36,458 bases of DNA from an uncultured Lachnospiraceae bacterium (GCA_947630005.1 CANRGB010000018.1:1-36458), one strand, 5' to 3'; counted from the first letter of the stretch, positions 6,392-15,451 are shown. The notes: generated by a model not told the origin, from the letters alone. Program-made: numbers and translations.

Positions 6392-7048
6392 ATGATTGAA
6401 GCCGAATTAAAGCTGAAGATTGAATCTCCGGAACAAATCCGCGGGAAACTGACCGCTCTGGGATTTACGCCGGGAAAGCATCTGAGGGAATCGGATCTTT
6501 ATTTCAACAGCCCGGAGCGCGATTTCCGTAAAACCGATGAAGCGCTGCGCATCCGGACCTCGGAAGATCTGATAACAGGAGAAATTGTCTCCACAATAAA
6601 TTACAAGGGCCCGAAGCTTGACCGGATCACGATGACGCGGGTTGAAAAGGAGACGGAGGTTGCGGACGGCAGGATCGCGGAACAGATTCTGGAAGCGCTC
6701 GGATTTGTCCCGGTACTTCCGGTTATAAAGGAGCGGCAGTATTTCAAAAAGAGGATTTTTCTTTGCGCCGCTCCAAAATCGGAGGACTCCGCGGACAGTC
6801 TGTCAGCCGAACCTGCACAGCCGCAGCCGTCCTTTTCCTCTGGCAGAGACCTGACTGTCTGTCTCGACCGGGTAGAGGGGCTCGGAGATTTTATGGAACT
6901 GGAGATTCTGGCCGAATCGGACGCGGAGCGCGAAGAGGCCATCCGGCAGATGGAGCGCGCGCTGAGGGAGCTCGGATATGAAATGAGAGATACGGTGCGC
7001 AGATCGTATCTCTCGATGCTTGAAGAAAAGAATAAGGCGGGTCATTAA
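6392..7048 (+). CDS. CYTH-domain protein (class IV adenylate cyclase / triphosphatase-like)
   Basis: A 218-aa cytoplasmic protein of the CYTH superfamily. The N-terminal EAELKLKI gives the ExExK signature that binds triphosphate and metal. It is followed by YFNSPERDFRKTDEALRIR and a late VCLDRVEGLGDFMELEI, which are typical tunnel strands. Members hydrolyse or cyclise triphosphate substrates, and close homologues are usually annotated class IV adenylate cyclase. Activity cannot be told from sequence alone. An unusual Ser/Pro/Ala-rich insertion lies at about residues 128-150 between two strands of the barrel. The ribosome site AAAGGA sits rather far (about 13 nt) from the ATG. The gene is flanked by its own promoter and by a convergent MATE gene. 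Confidence 0.82.
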   Translation: MIEAELKLKIESPEQIRGKLTALGFTPGKHLRESDLYFNSPERDFRKTDEALRIRTSEDLITGEIVSTINYKGPKLDRITMTRVEKETEVADGRIAEQILEALGFVPVLPVIKERQYFKKRIFLCAAPKSEDSADSLSAEPAQPQPSFSSGRDLTVCLDRVEGLGDFMELEILAESDAEREEAIRQMERALRELGYEMRDTVRRSYLSMLEEKNKAGH

Positions 7049-7086
7049 GTCCGGGACAGGCGAGAACCGCAAAAGGCAGGCGATTT

Positions 7087-8412
7087 TCAGATTTCAATCC
7101 CTGACTTTCTGAACAGCACGAACGCCAGCCCCGCGGTCAGTACGTCCGATACGGCCTGCGCGCAGATCACGCCGTAAAAGCCAAATGCGGCGCGGAGCAC
7201 AGCCATGCAGAGCGCGTAGATGATCCCCTGCCGGCTCAGCGTCAGGATCAGCGTCGGAAGCGCTTTGCCCGTCGCCTGAAACAGCGTGATAAAGACAAGG
7301 AAAAGTCCGGCAAACGGAGCGCTTGCCAGCGTACAGCGCAGCATCAGACTCCCGGTTCTGACGATGGCCTCGTCTCTGAGGAAAAAACGGATCAGCTGCG
7401 GCGCCGCAAGCGCCATGATCCCGGCCCCAGCCACCGAGATGACCATCTGCACGAGGATATCAAAACGGATCGATTTCTTCAGGCGTTCTCTGTTCCGGGC
7501 CCCGTAGCAGAATCCGATCAGCGGCATCGCGCCGAACGCGAAGCTGACAAGGATCATCATGAGAACCATATACACCTTGCTCGTGATTCCCATGGCGGCG
7601 ACACAGTCCGTTCCGTAGACGACCAGACTGCGGTTCAAAAGAACGCCGGCGAAGCTCTGCATCACATTGTTGAGAGACGCCGGGATGCCGATCGCAAAAA
7701 CGGCAAGCAGATTTTCCCTGCTGACGCTGACATGGCGGGGCGAGACTGACAGCTTCTGCGCTTTAAACACCGTTACCCAGACCATGATCGCCACGCTCAG
7801 CACATTTCCGAGCACGGTGGCGATCGCCGCGCCCGCGGCTCCCATGTTCAGCGTGAAAATAAAGATCGGATCGAGGATTATATTCAGCACGGAGCCCGCG
7901 ATCGTGGCCGCCATGCATGGATTTGCCAGTCCTTCCGTGCGGAGCTGGTTCGTCGGCACAAGGGATACCACCATAACCGGCGCGCCGAGTGCTATGTACC
8001 TGTAATACTGGGACGCATGGCGGATAACGCTGCCCCGAGCGCCGAGCAGAACAAGAATCGGTTTTTGGAACAGAAGCATAAGGGCGCCGGTCAGAACGCC
8101 GATGACGACGGAACCCCAGAACCCGAAGCTGCTGACATTTCTTCCTTCCTCATCTTTTCGTTCCCCAAACAGCCTTGAGATCACGGAACTGCTTCCAAGT
8201 CCGAACAGATCCCCGAGCGCGACCATCAGGATAAAAACCGGCGCGCACAGCGATACGCCTGCCACAAGAGACGCATCCTGTGTCTTTGCGATAAAATAAG
8301 TGTCGGCCATATTGTAGACAAGTCCGACAATCCGTGCCAGAACAAGCGGGATTGTCAGAGTAAAAAAAGCTTTCGGTACGGAAACCTTCTCAAAAAGTCT
8401 GTTTTCTTCCAT
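7087..8412 (-). CDS. MATE family efflux transporter
   Basis: A 441-aa inner-membrane protein with about 12 hydrophobic segments. The opening is typical for MATE: FFTLTIPLVLARIVGLVYNMADTYF is the first segment. Mid-protein AIGIPASLNNVMQSF, with its internal repeat of the first-half pattern, confirms the family. MATE proteins export cationic drugs or metabolites using Na+ or H+. The frame is open for 41 more codons upstream, but that part is basic, lacks a ribosome site and spans the predicted promoter, so I start at the ATG at 8412 (MEENRLFEKVS). It ends 38 nt from the convergent CYTH gene. The substrate is unknown. Confidence 0.9.
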   Translation of the reverse strand: MEENRLFEKVSVPKAFFTLTIPLVLARIVGLVYNMADTYFIAKTQDASLVAGVSLCAPVFILMVALGDLFGLGSSSVISRLFGERKDEEGRNVSSFGFWGSVVIGVLTGALMLLFQKPILVLLGARGSVIRHASQYYRYIALGAPVMVVSLVPTNQLRTEGLANPCMAATIAGSVLNIILDPIFIFTLNMGAAGAAIATVLGNVLSVAIMVWVTVFKAQKLSVSPRHVSVSRENLLAVFAIGIPASLNNVMQSFAGVLLNRSLVVYGTDCVAAMGITSKVYMVLMMILVSFAFGAMPLIGFCYGARNRERLKKSIRFDILVQMVISVAGAGIMALAAPQLIRFFLRDEAIVRTGSLMLRCTLASAPFAGLFLVFITLFQATGKALPTLILTLSRQGIIYALCMAVLRAAFGFYGVICAQAVSDVLTAGLAFVLFRKSGIEI

Positions 8413-8470
8413 AATCTGCAGTGCAGTCCTTTCTGCTGCCGGTCTTCTGCTGGCCGGCGTTTTTCCGTAC

Positions 8471-8499
8471 AGTATACCGCTCTTTTCCATCTTCGTAAA
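8471..8499 (-). promoter_or_regulatory. Possible promoter of the MATE gene
   Basis: TTTACG (8494-8499), 17-nt spacer, TATACT (8471-8476). It lies within the upstream open frame, which supports the shorter MATE start at 8412. Confidence 0.5.
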
Positions 8500-8664
8500 T
8501 ATCGATTTTCTGATCTGGCAGACTGGCAGCACCATGAATAAAAGCCCGTGAGCCGCTTCGTGCCTTTGGCACTCCCGCGCCCTGACCCTTTATAGTAACC
8601 CCCCTGGGGCAGTCTGCGCTTTTTTGGTCCCTCGGAAGGTTTTGTTTCACAGTAAAAAATACCC

Positions 8665-8693
8665 TTGCATAATTAGACGTTCTGTATTAAAAT
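8665..8693 (+). promoter_or_regulatory. Promoter of the ferredoxin gene
   Basis: TTGCAT at 8665-8670, 17-nt spacer, TAAAAT at 8688-8693. The transcript would start about 50 nt before the ATG. Confidence 0.75.
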
Positions 8694-8748
8694 AGGGCCT
8701 GAGGTTCCCGACAGGGGAGCAAAACTATATAAGAAGGAGGAACTTATT

Positions 8749-8919
8749 ATGGCATATGTAATTTCTGACGAATGTGTAGCCTGCGGTACCTGCGCAGATG
8801 AGTGTCCGGCAGAAGCTATCAGCGAAGGCGATGGAAAGTATGTTATCGATCCGGATGCCTGCCTCGACTGCGGCACATGCGAAGGTGTCTGTCCGAACGG
8901 CGCTGTATCAGCTGAGTAA
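8749..8919 (+). CDS. 2[4Fe-4S] ferredoxin
   Basis: A 56-aa clostridial-type ferredoxin. Two CxxCxxCxxxC motifs are complete: C9, C12, C15, C19 and C38, C41, C44, C48. Each would bind one [4Fe-4S] cluster, making a soluble low-potential electron carrier for fermentative and radical-SAM-type reactions. It starts MAYVISDECVACGTC with AAGGAGG 7-8 nt upstream. Its own promoter and terminator make it monocistronic, as usual for this abundant protein. Confidence 0.97.
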   Translation: MAYVISDECVACGTCADECPAEAISEGDGKYVIDPDACLDCGTCEGVCPNGAVSAE

Positions 8920-8939
8920 TTCACGATACGAACATAATC

Positions 8940-8975
8940 ATAAAGGAGGGTGCGCCGGCATCCTCCTTTATCTGA
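8940..8975 (+). terminator. Ferredoxin terminator
   Basis: ATAAAGGAGGGTGC (8940-8953) pairs with GCATCCTCCTTTAT (8958-8971) around a 4-nt loop. The stem is 14 bp with one wobble pair. It could also stop minus-strand transcription arriving from the MerR-like gene. Confidence 0.8.
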
Positions 8976-9080
8976 TCTGTCCGATAAATTCTGCCCGACA
9001 GATCCAAAAATTTACACATTTTACCTGACACCTCCCAAATCCCCGGATTTTCATTGGTTCTTCCTTTTCCCTTTTGGCTC

Positions 9081-10016
9081 TCACCTTTCAAAAAGCTCCC
9101 ACAGACGTCTGAAAAACCCTTTTTTCGCGGTTCTGGTCTCCCGCTCTGCGGCCGCCTCCGAGGCGATATCCTGATACAGAAGGAAAAACTGGTCAAGCTC
9201 TTCCCGAAACATCCTTCGCAGGGACAGTTCCATTTTCTGATTTTTTTCCTCGATGACATCACCGATGATCCTCTTTAAGATCTCCTCAAACTGCCTGAAC
9301 TTATCCAGCCCATCATCCGGAAGCGGCGTGACCACGATATCATATACCATATCCGTCTCTTCTTCTATAAACGGAACTCCCTCTCCCATTTCCCCTTTTT
9401 CCGCTGCCTCATCCTCCGTTTCTTCCGCATCATCCCAGAACGGTGCTTCCTCTTCTTCTGTTTTCAATTCTTCTTCCGCGTCGTCCCAAAACGGTGATTT
9501 TTTTCCTCCCGTTTCCGCTTCTTCCGCGTCACCCCAGAACGGCGCTTCCTTTCCTCCCGTTTCCGTCTCTTCTGCCTCTTCCGTGTTATCCCAGAACGCT
9601 TCTTCCTCTTCTTCCATTTCCAATTCTTCTGCCGTCTCTTCCGTGTTATCCCAGAAAGTTTCTCTCGCTTCCCTTGTTTTCGCCGTCCGTTTTGTTTTTC
9701 CCTGAACCGGCTCCCCTTCTCTGGAAAAAGATTCCCTTCCCCCTCCGATCTCAAAAATCTGTTCTGTCAGCTCGGCCTTTTTCCTGTTTTCAACCGTCTT
9801 GTCGAGAAGAAAACGGATCGCCTTCAGCTGAAGACCATATTCTTTCAGTTCCCGCACCATGCAGAATGTCTCAATATTTTCCTGGCTATAAATCCTGTGA
9901 CCCTGGCTCGTCCGCCTGATCTCCACCTGCAGTTCCTCTTCCCAGTAACGCAAAACATGCGACTCGACGCCTACGAGCCGCACCGCTTCCGATACTGAGT
10001 ACCCTTTCTTCTCCAT
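9081..10016 (-). CDS. MerR-type HTH protein with acidic FWDD repeats (RacA-like layout)
   Basis: A 311-aa protein. Residues 1-70 form a MerR-family winged helix (YSVSEAVRLVGVESHVLRYW, then the RRTSQGHRIYS wing). Residues about 110-205 are low-complexity and highly acidic, with five FW(D/G)(D/N)(A/T)EE repeats spaced about 16-20 aa. The C-terminal third is predicted coiled coil (DKFRQFEEILKRIIGDVI...), and the tail FFRRLWELFE is amphipathic and basic. MerR head, long linker, coiled coil and tail resemble the chromosome-anchoring protein RacA more than a ligand-sensing MerR regulator, though no direct homology is shown. AAGGGGGA precedes the ATG. A DNA-binding role is likely; the rest is inference. 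Confidence 0.7.
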   Translation of the reverse strand: MEKKGYSVSEAVRLVGVESHVLRYWEEELQVEIRRTSQGHRIYSQENIETFCMVRELKEYGLQLKAIRFLLDKTVENRKKAELTEQIFEIGGGRESFSREGEPVQGKTKRTAKTREARETFWDNTEETAEELEMEEEEEAFWDNTEEAEETETGGKEAPFWGDAEEAETGGKKSPFWDDAEEELKTEEEEAPFWDDAEETEDEAAEKGEMGEGVPFIEEETDMVYDIVVTPLPDDGLDKFRQFEEILKRIIGDVIEEKNQKMELSLRRMFREELDQFFLLYQDIASEAAAERETRTAKKGFFRRLWELFER

Positions 10017-10099
10017 GTACTTGTCCCCCTTCCGCTTCGTGACAGCCTCTCTAAGTTATATTTATGCGGCTGTGCGGAAAAACAGAACAAAAAAATAAA

Positions 10100-10218
10100 C
10101 TGTATTTCTGTCCTTTCACAGGGTTTCCCAAAAACAGCATCTTCGCGGCCCTCCTTTGGCGAACAGGCCTGCCGCCCCGATGATTGTTTTCCCACCCTGC
10201 ATTCAGACAGAAATACAG
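10100..10218 (-). repeat. 119-bp long imperfect inverted repeat / possible structured RNA
   Basis: Perfect 13-bp outer arms, CTGTATTTCTGTC (10100-10112) and GACAGAAATACAG (10206-10218), enclose further nested pairing. CAGGGT (10119-10124) pairs with ACCCTG (10194-10199). AAAACA/TGTTTT, ATC/GAT and GCGGC/GCCGC stems lie inside. It lies in the 373-bp gap upstream of the MerR-like gene. It fits either a miniature inverted-repeat element or a folded leader RNA. No known riboswitch core was recognised. The rest of the gap shows nothing else. Confidence 0.55.
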
Positions 10219-10389
10219 CCTTCTCTTTTGTAACGCAAATATTTTATCTTCTGTAATATTGTTTTTTGAATCTCGCCGTTTCCTGGTTTCCTTTTTCCCG
10301 CAGGCTTTTGACAAACTGGCGTGCCGCCAGTGTTATCACAGCTGACTGCCGCGTCAGCCATCAACCCTTCCCAGCCGTGCGGGGTGCTT

Positions 10390-11319
10390 TCAGTCTGTAT
10401 ACTTCAGAAATCCGGCGCAGCTCAGGCCGGTTCCTTCTCCCGTGACGCTCAGGACCTGATACGGATTCTTCCGGCAGATTCTGTTTACTGCCGAATTTGC
10501 CGGATACCCCGGCGCGCACACATGATAACATTTATGTCCGTCCGGAATCCGGTCCAGAATCCGGCTGTCCCACAGATCCCCCTGCCACTGCACCGGAAGC
10601 TCGACAAAGCGGAGCCGGTTCCCCAGACTGTATTCCTCCCGAAAGGCTCTCATCCAGTCCAGGCATCTGCCCGCGTGCGTCTTTCCGTAAAGCAGCGTCT
10701 CCATCCGGTAATCACGCTGGATCCCGGCATTCTGATATTTGCACACGTCATAATCATGGCGTATCGTGCAGCGCATCGCAGCCGCGAATCCGTCCGTTTC
10801 CTTCCACCAGCCGCTGTATCTCAGACCGTCGATGAAGCTTACGTTCATCACGCAGTCGTCGTACCGCACGCCGGTCTCCGCAAGACCATGAAGCAGAACC
10901 ACCGAACCTTTCTCCAGGCACGCGGCCTGCAGACGCCATCCGGCCGTATCTCTTCGGAACTCACGGTTCCCCGCTTTCTCCGTCAGGCCGATCAGACGCC
11001 TGATCCCATGGCCTTCGGGAAGGAAATCCTCTTCGTCATCCGTTTTCGGAAACACCAGCGTGTCCACTCCGGACTTTGTCAGGATTTCCTTGAGGATCTC
11101 CTTTGTGCCGTCCGAAACTTCCCCCATAATCACGTAGTCGAACCGCTCCGGATAGGATATCTCCCGGCCCGGATCCCCGGTTTGGTCGCCCGCTCCGGTT
11201 CCCCCGCCGATATACAAAAATATCACGCCTTCACTTTTCCCCGCATCCTCGATCTCTCCAAGATGCAGAAGACAGTCGTTCCTTCCATAATACAGAAAAC
11301 GAAAGTATTTTATTTTCAT
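10390..11319 (-). CDS. Uncharacterised 309-aa protein
   Basis: I do not recognise this protein. It begins MKIKYFRFLYYGRNDCLLHL and has no signal peptide or clear membrane segment, so it is probably cytoplasmic. It is rich in Cys, Trp and Tyr. The middle contains GSVVLLHGLAETGVRYDDC and WWKETDGFAAAM, and the C-terminal part RICRKNPYQVLSVTGEGTG. No Walker, HTH or catalytic signature stands out. The ATG at 11319 has GGGGAG about 7 nt upstream and is preferred to an upstream in-frame TTG. It stands alone between two noncoding gaps. Codon use looks ordinary and the frame is intact, so it is likely a real gene. Confidence 0.6.
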   Translation of the reverse strand: MKIKYFRFLYYGRNDCLLHLGEIEDAGKSEGVIFLYIGGGTGAGDQTGDPGREISYPERFDYVIMGEVSDGTKEILKEILTKSGVDTLVFPKTDDEEDFLPEGHGIRRLIGLTEKAGNREFRRDTAGWRLQAACLEKGSVVLLHGLAETGVRYDDCVMNVSFIDGLRYSGWWKETDGFAAAMRCTIRHDYDVCKYQNAGIQRDYRMETLLYGKTHAGRCLDWMRAFREEYSLGNRLRFVELPVQWQGDLWDSRILDRIPDGHKCYHVCAPGYPANSAVNRICRKNPYQVLSVTGEGTGLSCAGFLKYTD

Positions 11320-11778
11320 TGTACTTCTCCCCAAATCAATCCCTGTTCCCTCGGACGCCGGTTCTCGACCCCGGCGCCATATGTTACAGCAGCAATTCTC
11401 AGGATTTTCACAAAAGAAGAGGTCAGCATGTAATTAAAGTCCTGTTCTCAATTACCCTCATCCTCTGTGCGCCGCGCCCTTTTAAAAGCACAGCTTCGAT
11501 ATTCAATTGTAAATCTCCGCTTTGTAAGCGGAAGCCTCGCGGCGTCCGATCCGACTCATCGGCCAATCCGCCGCGGTTTTCTGACCTCCCGGCCAAAGTG
11601 CCACGCTCTCCTGTCACTCAGACAAAAGATCTGCGTTCCCGGCTCTTCGCAGAATTATTGCATTTTCCGATCCTGCAGCTGGAACCGTTCCACTTTCCTG
11701 ACACTTCAGGCAGGAATGCCGCTCTTTTTTCGGTGCTCAGACAGAAATCCAGGTTGTGTGAACCATGCGGCCGCGCCG
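11320..11778. other. 459-bp gap with no gene
   Basis: No coding region is supported on either strand. A small stem (TTCCTG/CAGGAA near 11695-11716) lies past the stop of the secreted protein but has no clear T-run. I saw no repeats, tRNA or known RNA. Confidence 0.4.
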
Positions 11779-12267
11779 CTATTTGACCCAGATGCCGTTA
11801 GTAAAACCACCGAGTGACTCGACTTTGTCACCTTCAATAGCGACATGTGCACTGATCACCCGGTAGTAGTAGCCGCCCGCCACCGTCAATGTCTTCGTCT
11901 TCGTTACCGTGTGATTGTTATACGCCGTCTTGGTGCCTATGACCTTATAAGACTGCCAGTTTCCATTGACCAGACGCTCCACAACTAAGGTAACCTTCAC
12001 TTTATCACACACCACGTAGCAGTCGGTACTTCCCGTAACTGTGATCATATGGTTCCCCTGATTCTGTATCTTACACTTTCCATTGGAAAGAAATACTCCT
12101 CGCAGACGGGAATACACAGTCATCTCCGCTTCCCGCTCATCGGTCAGTACGGAACCATCCACAGTTTCCCCTAGATGCTCATCAGCCGCTATCGCGTTCA
12201 TACAGTTCAGCAGCAGACAGAACATCAGCAGTACAGAAAACAGTACTTTGCGTTGTTTCTTTTTCAT
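11779..12267 (-). CDS. Secreted DUF6147-like protein
   Basis: A 162-aa exported protein. The signal peptide is clear: KKKQRK, then a hydrophobic core (VLLMFCLLLNC), then a cut near AIA-AD. A possible lipobox-like C lies within the core, but the AxA site fits better. The mature part resembles the small DUF6147 family: a DGSVLTDEREAEM start, YSRLRGVFLSNG, a central cysteine pair (DCYVVCDKVKV), then YYYRVISAHVA and a GIWVK end. It looks like a beta-rich domain possibly held by one disulfide. AAGGAGG precedes the ATG. It lies 76 nt downstream of the Lys/Glu-rich membrane protein and may be co-transcribed. The function is unknown. Confidence 0.68.
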   Translation of the reverse strand: MKKKQRKVLFSVLLMFCLLLNCMNAIAADEHLGETVDGSVLTDEREAEMTVYSRLRGVFLSNGKCKIQNQGNHMITVTGSTDCYVVCDKVKVTLVVERLVNGNWQSYKVIGTKTAYNNHTVTKTKTLTVAGGYYYRVISAHVAIEGDKVESLGGFTNGIWVK

Positions 12268-12343
12268 TTTTCCTCCTTTCTTTTGCGTTACAACTATATA
12301 AACGTAATCGCCACTTTTTTGTTACGCAGATTTCTAATATTTT

Positions 12344-13879
12344 TTAATATAAACATAACAGGCTCATCATCCGTTCCATCTCCTCAAACGGAAGACGTCC
12401 TTTGATGAGATAAAGCACATCCTGATATTTAAAGGAAGCTGCGTAGGATTCCACCGAATCTGTCGTGGTATCCCATATCTCAATCTTGATTTCCTGACTG
12501 CTGATCACCACATCCTGCAAAAATGCACCCTTTTCTGAGATAAAAGAAGCAGAGGAATTTCTTGCCCCAGACTCAACGTAGACCTGTATGATTGTTTCCT
12601 TGTACCAGTAATATAGCGTCGCTTCTCCACTCTTTTTAAAAATATTACTTTCACTAAACATCATCTCCTCTGGTTTATACATAAATTTTATTACTGGCAC
12701 ATTTAAATCTTCTCTGACCTTTTCCCAGGCTTCCCGCTCCTGCTCTTCATTTAGTCTTATATTTTCCTGTTCATTCTGATAATCTATCTGCTGTATGTAT
12801 CCAGCAAATATTCCAATTTTGTCCAATGCCCCCAGTATCCAATTCTTACTCGCTCCTCCCTGCATCCCTACCGCAGTAAAGATCACTGCGGCCGCAGCCA
12901 CACCTGCTGCCGCCCGCTTCCAGTATCGTCTCTTTTTCTTCTTTTTCGTCTGGAGTTTTCTCCCGATCTCCAGCGCTTCCCTGTCTTCCTCGGAAAGCAG
13001 ACTGTAGATTTCTTCCTGAGTTTCTTTGCGCGGTTCTGTTTCCCCCGTCCGTACAGCAGCTTTTTGTTTTTTTTCCGTTTTTATTTCTGCTTCACTCTTT
13101 GTTTCTGTATTCTTTGTTTTTGTATTTTTTGTTTTTATATTTTTTGCTTCCGTATCTTTTGCTTCTGTATCTTTCGTTTCTATATCTTCATTTACGATCT
13201 CTTTTTCTGACGCACTCGGCTGGTCGGCGTTTTTCGTTCCCACGATTCTTTTTTCTTCCAGGCTTTCTTTTTCATTCCTGTCCGCTTTCCCGCTTGCTTT
13301 TTCGTTTCGTTCTCTCTTGGTCTCTTCTCTCTCCTGTTCGCGTACGGTCCCTTGTTCTTTTTCTTCCCGCCCGCTTCTATGTTCCTCGTTCCCTGTCTTT
13401 TCTGTCTTTTCTGTCTTTTCTGTCTTTTCTGTCTTTTCTGTCTTTTCTGTCTTTTCTGTCTTTTCTGTCTTTTCTAATTTTTCTGTTTTTTTCGGCTTTT
13501 CTGCTTTTTTTGATTTTTCTATTTTTTCTGTCTTTTTCGCTTTTTTAGGCTTTTCTGTTTTTTCTTTCTCTTCTCCGCGCGTCCGCTCCTGCTTCCCGCT
13601 CTCAGTTCTTCCCTCTGCTTCTTCGCACGTCTCCTCGTCTTCTTCCCACGCGCCCATCTGCTGCAGACGTTCTTTTATCTTAAAAAACAGATCGTCCGAC
13701 GCGCCGACTCCCACCAGCTCCGGATCCGAATTCAGTTCTTCTTCTAACCTGTCCGCTTCCTCGATTATGCTCTGGCGCAGAAACTCATCCATCTCCGGGT
13801 CAAGAAGCATCTCATCCGCAATGTAAATGGACTCTATTTTGTTATTTTTTCTTTGTCCTGATTTATCTGTTTTTCTCAT
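12344..13879 (-). CDS. Lys/Glu-repeat membrane protein with a DUF4367-like extracellular domain
   Basis: A 511-aa single-pass protein. Residues 1-90 are an acidic helical head (IADEMLLDPEMDEFLRQSI). Residues about 95-290 are a highly charged low-complexity tract containing a KTE repeat coded by nine perfect 9-bp units (13393-13473). A transmembrane helix follows near 325-345 (RAAAGVAAAAVIFTAVGM). The extracellular C-terminus (PEEMMFSESNIFKKSGEA, TLYYWYKETIIQVYVESG) resembles DUF4367, often found on anti-sigma or sporulation-related membrane proteins. An anti-sigma role is possible because an ECF sigma factor lies 1.6 kb away, but murG on the other strand separates them. The start ATG follows AAGGGA. 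Confidence 0.6.
   Translation of the reverse strand: MRKTDKSGQRKNNKIESIYIADEMLLDPEMDEFLRQSIIEEADRLEEELNSDPELVGVGASDDLFFKIKERLQQMGAWEEDEETCEEAEGRTESGKQERTRGEEKEKTEKPKKAKKTEKIEKSKKAEKPKKTEKLEKTEKTEKTEKTEKTEKTEKTEKTEKTGNEEHRSGREEKEQGTVREQEREETKRERNEKASGKADRNEKESLEEKRIVGTKNADQPSASEKEIVNEDIETKDTEAKDTEAKNIKTKNTKTKNTETKSEAEIKTEKKQKAAVRTGETEPRKETQEEIYSLLSEEDREALEIGRKLQTKKKKKRRYWKRAAAGVAAAAVIFTAVGMQGGASKNWILGALDKIGIFAGYIQQIDYQNEQENIRLNEEQEREAWEKVREDLNVPVIKFMYKPEEMMFSESNIFKKSGEATLYYWYKETIIQVYVESGARNSSASFISEKGAFLQDVVISSQEIKIEIWDTTTDSVESYAASFKYQDVLYLIKGRLPFEEMERMMSLLCLY
13393..13473. repeat. Nine perfect 9-bp units encoding a Lys-Thr-Glu repeat
   Basis: Unit CTGTCTTTT on the plus strand, nine identical copies in a row, in frame inside the 12344-13879 gene. 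Perfect identity at synonymous positions means the expansion is recent. Confidence 0.95.
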
Positions 13880-14016
13880 TTCACAAGTCCCTTCTTGACA
13901 TTTCGCTGTTTACAGTTAAACTATATCTGACGACACAGTCACTCATTTATTTTAAGCTGCCGCGGCAGCAGGATTCTCATATTCTATATTAATTACTCTG
14001 ATTCCGGAGGTCACGT

Positions 14017-15081
14017 ATGAAACGTATTGTTCTAACAGGCGGCGGCACCGCCGGCCATGTCACCCCGAATATAGCCCTGATTCCCGGTCTGGTTCAGCAG
14101 GACTACGAAATTCAGTACATCGGTTCCTACGATGGCATCGAGAAAAGGCTGATCGAGGAACTCGGCATTCCCTATCACGGGATCTCTTCCGGCAAGCTTC
14201 GCCGGTACTTTGATCTCAAGAATTTTTCGGACCCGTTCCGGGTCATCAACGGATACTTTCAGGCGAAAAAGCTCTTAAAAGAGCTGAAGCCCGATCTTAT
14301 CTTTTCCAAAGGCGGTTTTGTGACGGTTCCTGTCGTGCAGGCGGCCAAACGATTACATATCCCGGTCATCATCCATGAGTCCGATATGACGCCCGGCCTG
14401 GCAAATAAGCTCGCCATCCCCGCCGCGACAAAGGTATGCTGTAATTTCCCTGAAACCGTTCCGCTTCTCCCGAAAGGGAAAGCCGTCCTGACCGGCTCTC
14501 CGATCCGGCAGCAGCTTCATCAGGGAAATCGTCTGCGGGCTCTGGATTTCTGCGGCTTCACCGCCGAAAAGCCTGTCCTGCTCATCATCGGAGGAAGCCT
14601 GGGATCCGTCGCCGTAAACAACGCGGTCCGCGGAATCCTTCCGGAGCTTTTGAAGTCGTTCCAGATCATCCACCTGTGCGGAAAGGGAAATCTGGACGAG
14701 AAGCTGACAGGCACGCCCGGCTATGTGCAGTATGAGTACATTCAGGAAGAACTGGCCGATCTTTTTGCGCTGGCCGATGTCGTTGTCTCCCGGGCGGGCG
14801 CCAACGCGATCTGCGAACTGCTTGACCTGCGCAAGCCGATGCTTCTGATCCCGCTCTCCGCCGCAGCCAGCCGGGGGGATCAGATACTGAATGCCCGCTC
14901 TTTCAGGAAACAAGGGTTCTGTGAAATGCTTGAGGAAGAAAATATCACGCCCGATCTTCTTCTTTCCTCGATTCTGAATCTGTATGAGAACCGTGAAACG
15001 TACATCAGGGCGATGGAAAAAAGTGACGTAAGCGATGCTGTTAATACGATTATATCTCTTATTCTTCAGATAAGCGGATAA
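14017..15081 (+). CDS. murG: MurG: UDP-GlcNAc:lipid I N-acetylglucosaminyltransferase
   Basis: A 354-aa peripheral membrane GT28 glycosyltransferase. It adds GlcNAc to undecaprenyl-PP-MurNAc-pentapeptide, making lipid II on the inner face of the membrane. The N-terminal [14 protein letters not shown] is the MurG glycine-rich loop. [28 protein letters not shown] and [13 protein letters not shown] (UDP-GlcNAc site) are in order. Full length for the family. The ATG has GGAGG 6 nt upstream. It stands alone, outside a division and cell wall cluster, and on the strand opposite to its neighbours. A second murG in a dcw cluster elsewhere is possible. Confidence 0.95.
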   Translation: MKRIVLTGGGTAGHVTPNIALIPGLVQQDYEIQYIGSYDGIEKRLIEELGIPYHGISSGKLRRYFDLKNFSDPFRVINGYFQAKKLLKELKPDLIFSKGGFVTVPVVQAAKRLHIPVIIHESDMTPGLANKLAIPAATKVCCNFPETVPLLPKGKAVLTGSPIRQQLHQGNRLRALDFCGFTAEKPVLLIIGGSLGSVAVNNAVRGILPELLKSFQIIHLCGKGNLDEKLTGTPGYVQYEYIQEELADLFALADVVVSRAGANAICELLDLRKPMLLIPLSAAASRGDQILNARSFRKQGFCEMLEEENITPDLLLSSILNLYENRETYIRAMEKSDVSDAVNTIISLILQISG

Positions 15082-15451
15082 AAAGAAGTCCGGCAGGAAC
15101 ATTCTGGTTACAGCTCACGGGCCGCAGGAGCGTGTACAATAACACATTCCGCGCTGCTTTGCCTGTATACGGATGGATCTGGCTTCCGCCGTCCTGCGGC
15201 GGCGGAAGTCATTTCCGGTCTGATATACAGACAAAACGTTCTGTTCCGATGTTCCTGCCTTCTTCTTTCCGCGTATTCGGAAAACCGGCTGTCGGCAGGA
15301 TCCTGTCCGTATAATGATCACCAACACTTTATGAGATATCAAATCGCAGACTTGCCTGATCACATTCTTAACAGTTTTACGTTCCTCATTGCATATGTTA
15401 ATGACCATCCCGAATTTTCAGGATATGCCTCTGCCTTTCTTAAAAGAGGTT
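15082..15451. other. 370-bp gap with one strong hairpin
   Basis: No gene is supported between murG and the sigma-factor gene, which end toward each other. A strong stem, CTTCCGCCG/CGGCGGCGGAAG near 15179-15213, lacks a T-tract. It may be a Rho-type or weak shared terminator. Nothing else was recognised. Confidence 0.4.

Noticed and set aside
8413-8535. N-terminal extension of the MATE protein
   Set aside because: No ribosome site, not MATE-like, and it overlaps a predicted promoter.
13026-13826. Long plus-strand Ser/Phe-rich frames
   Set aside because: They are the complement of the Lys/Glu-rich coding tract; no ribosome site.
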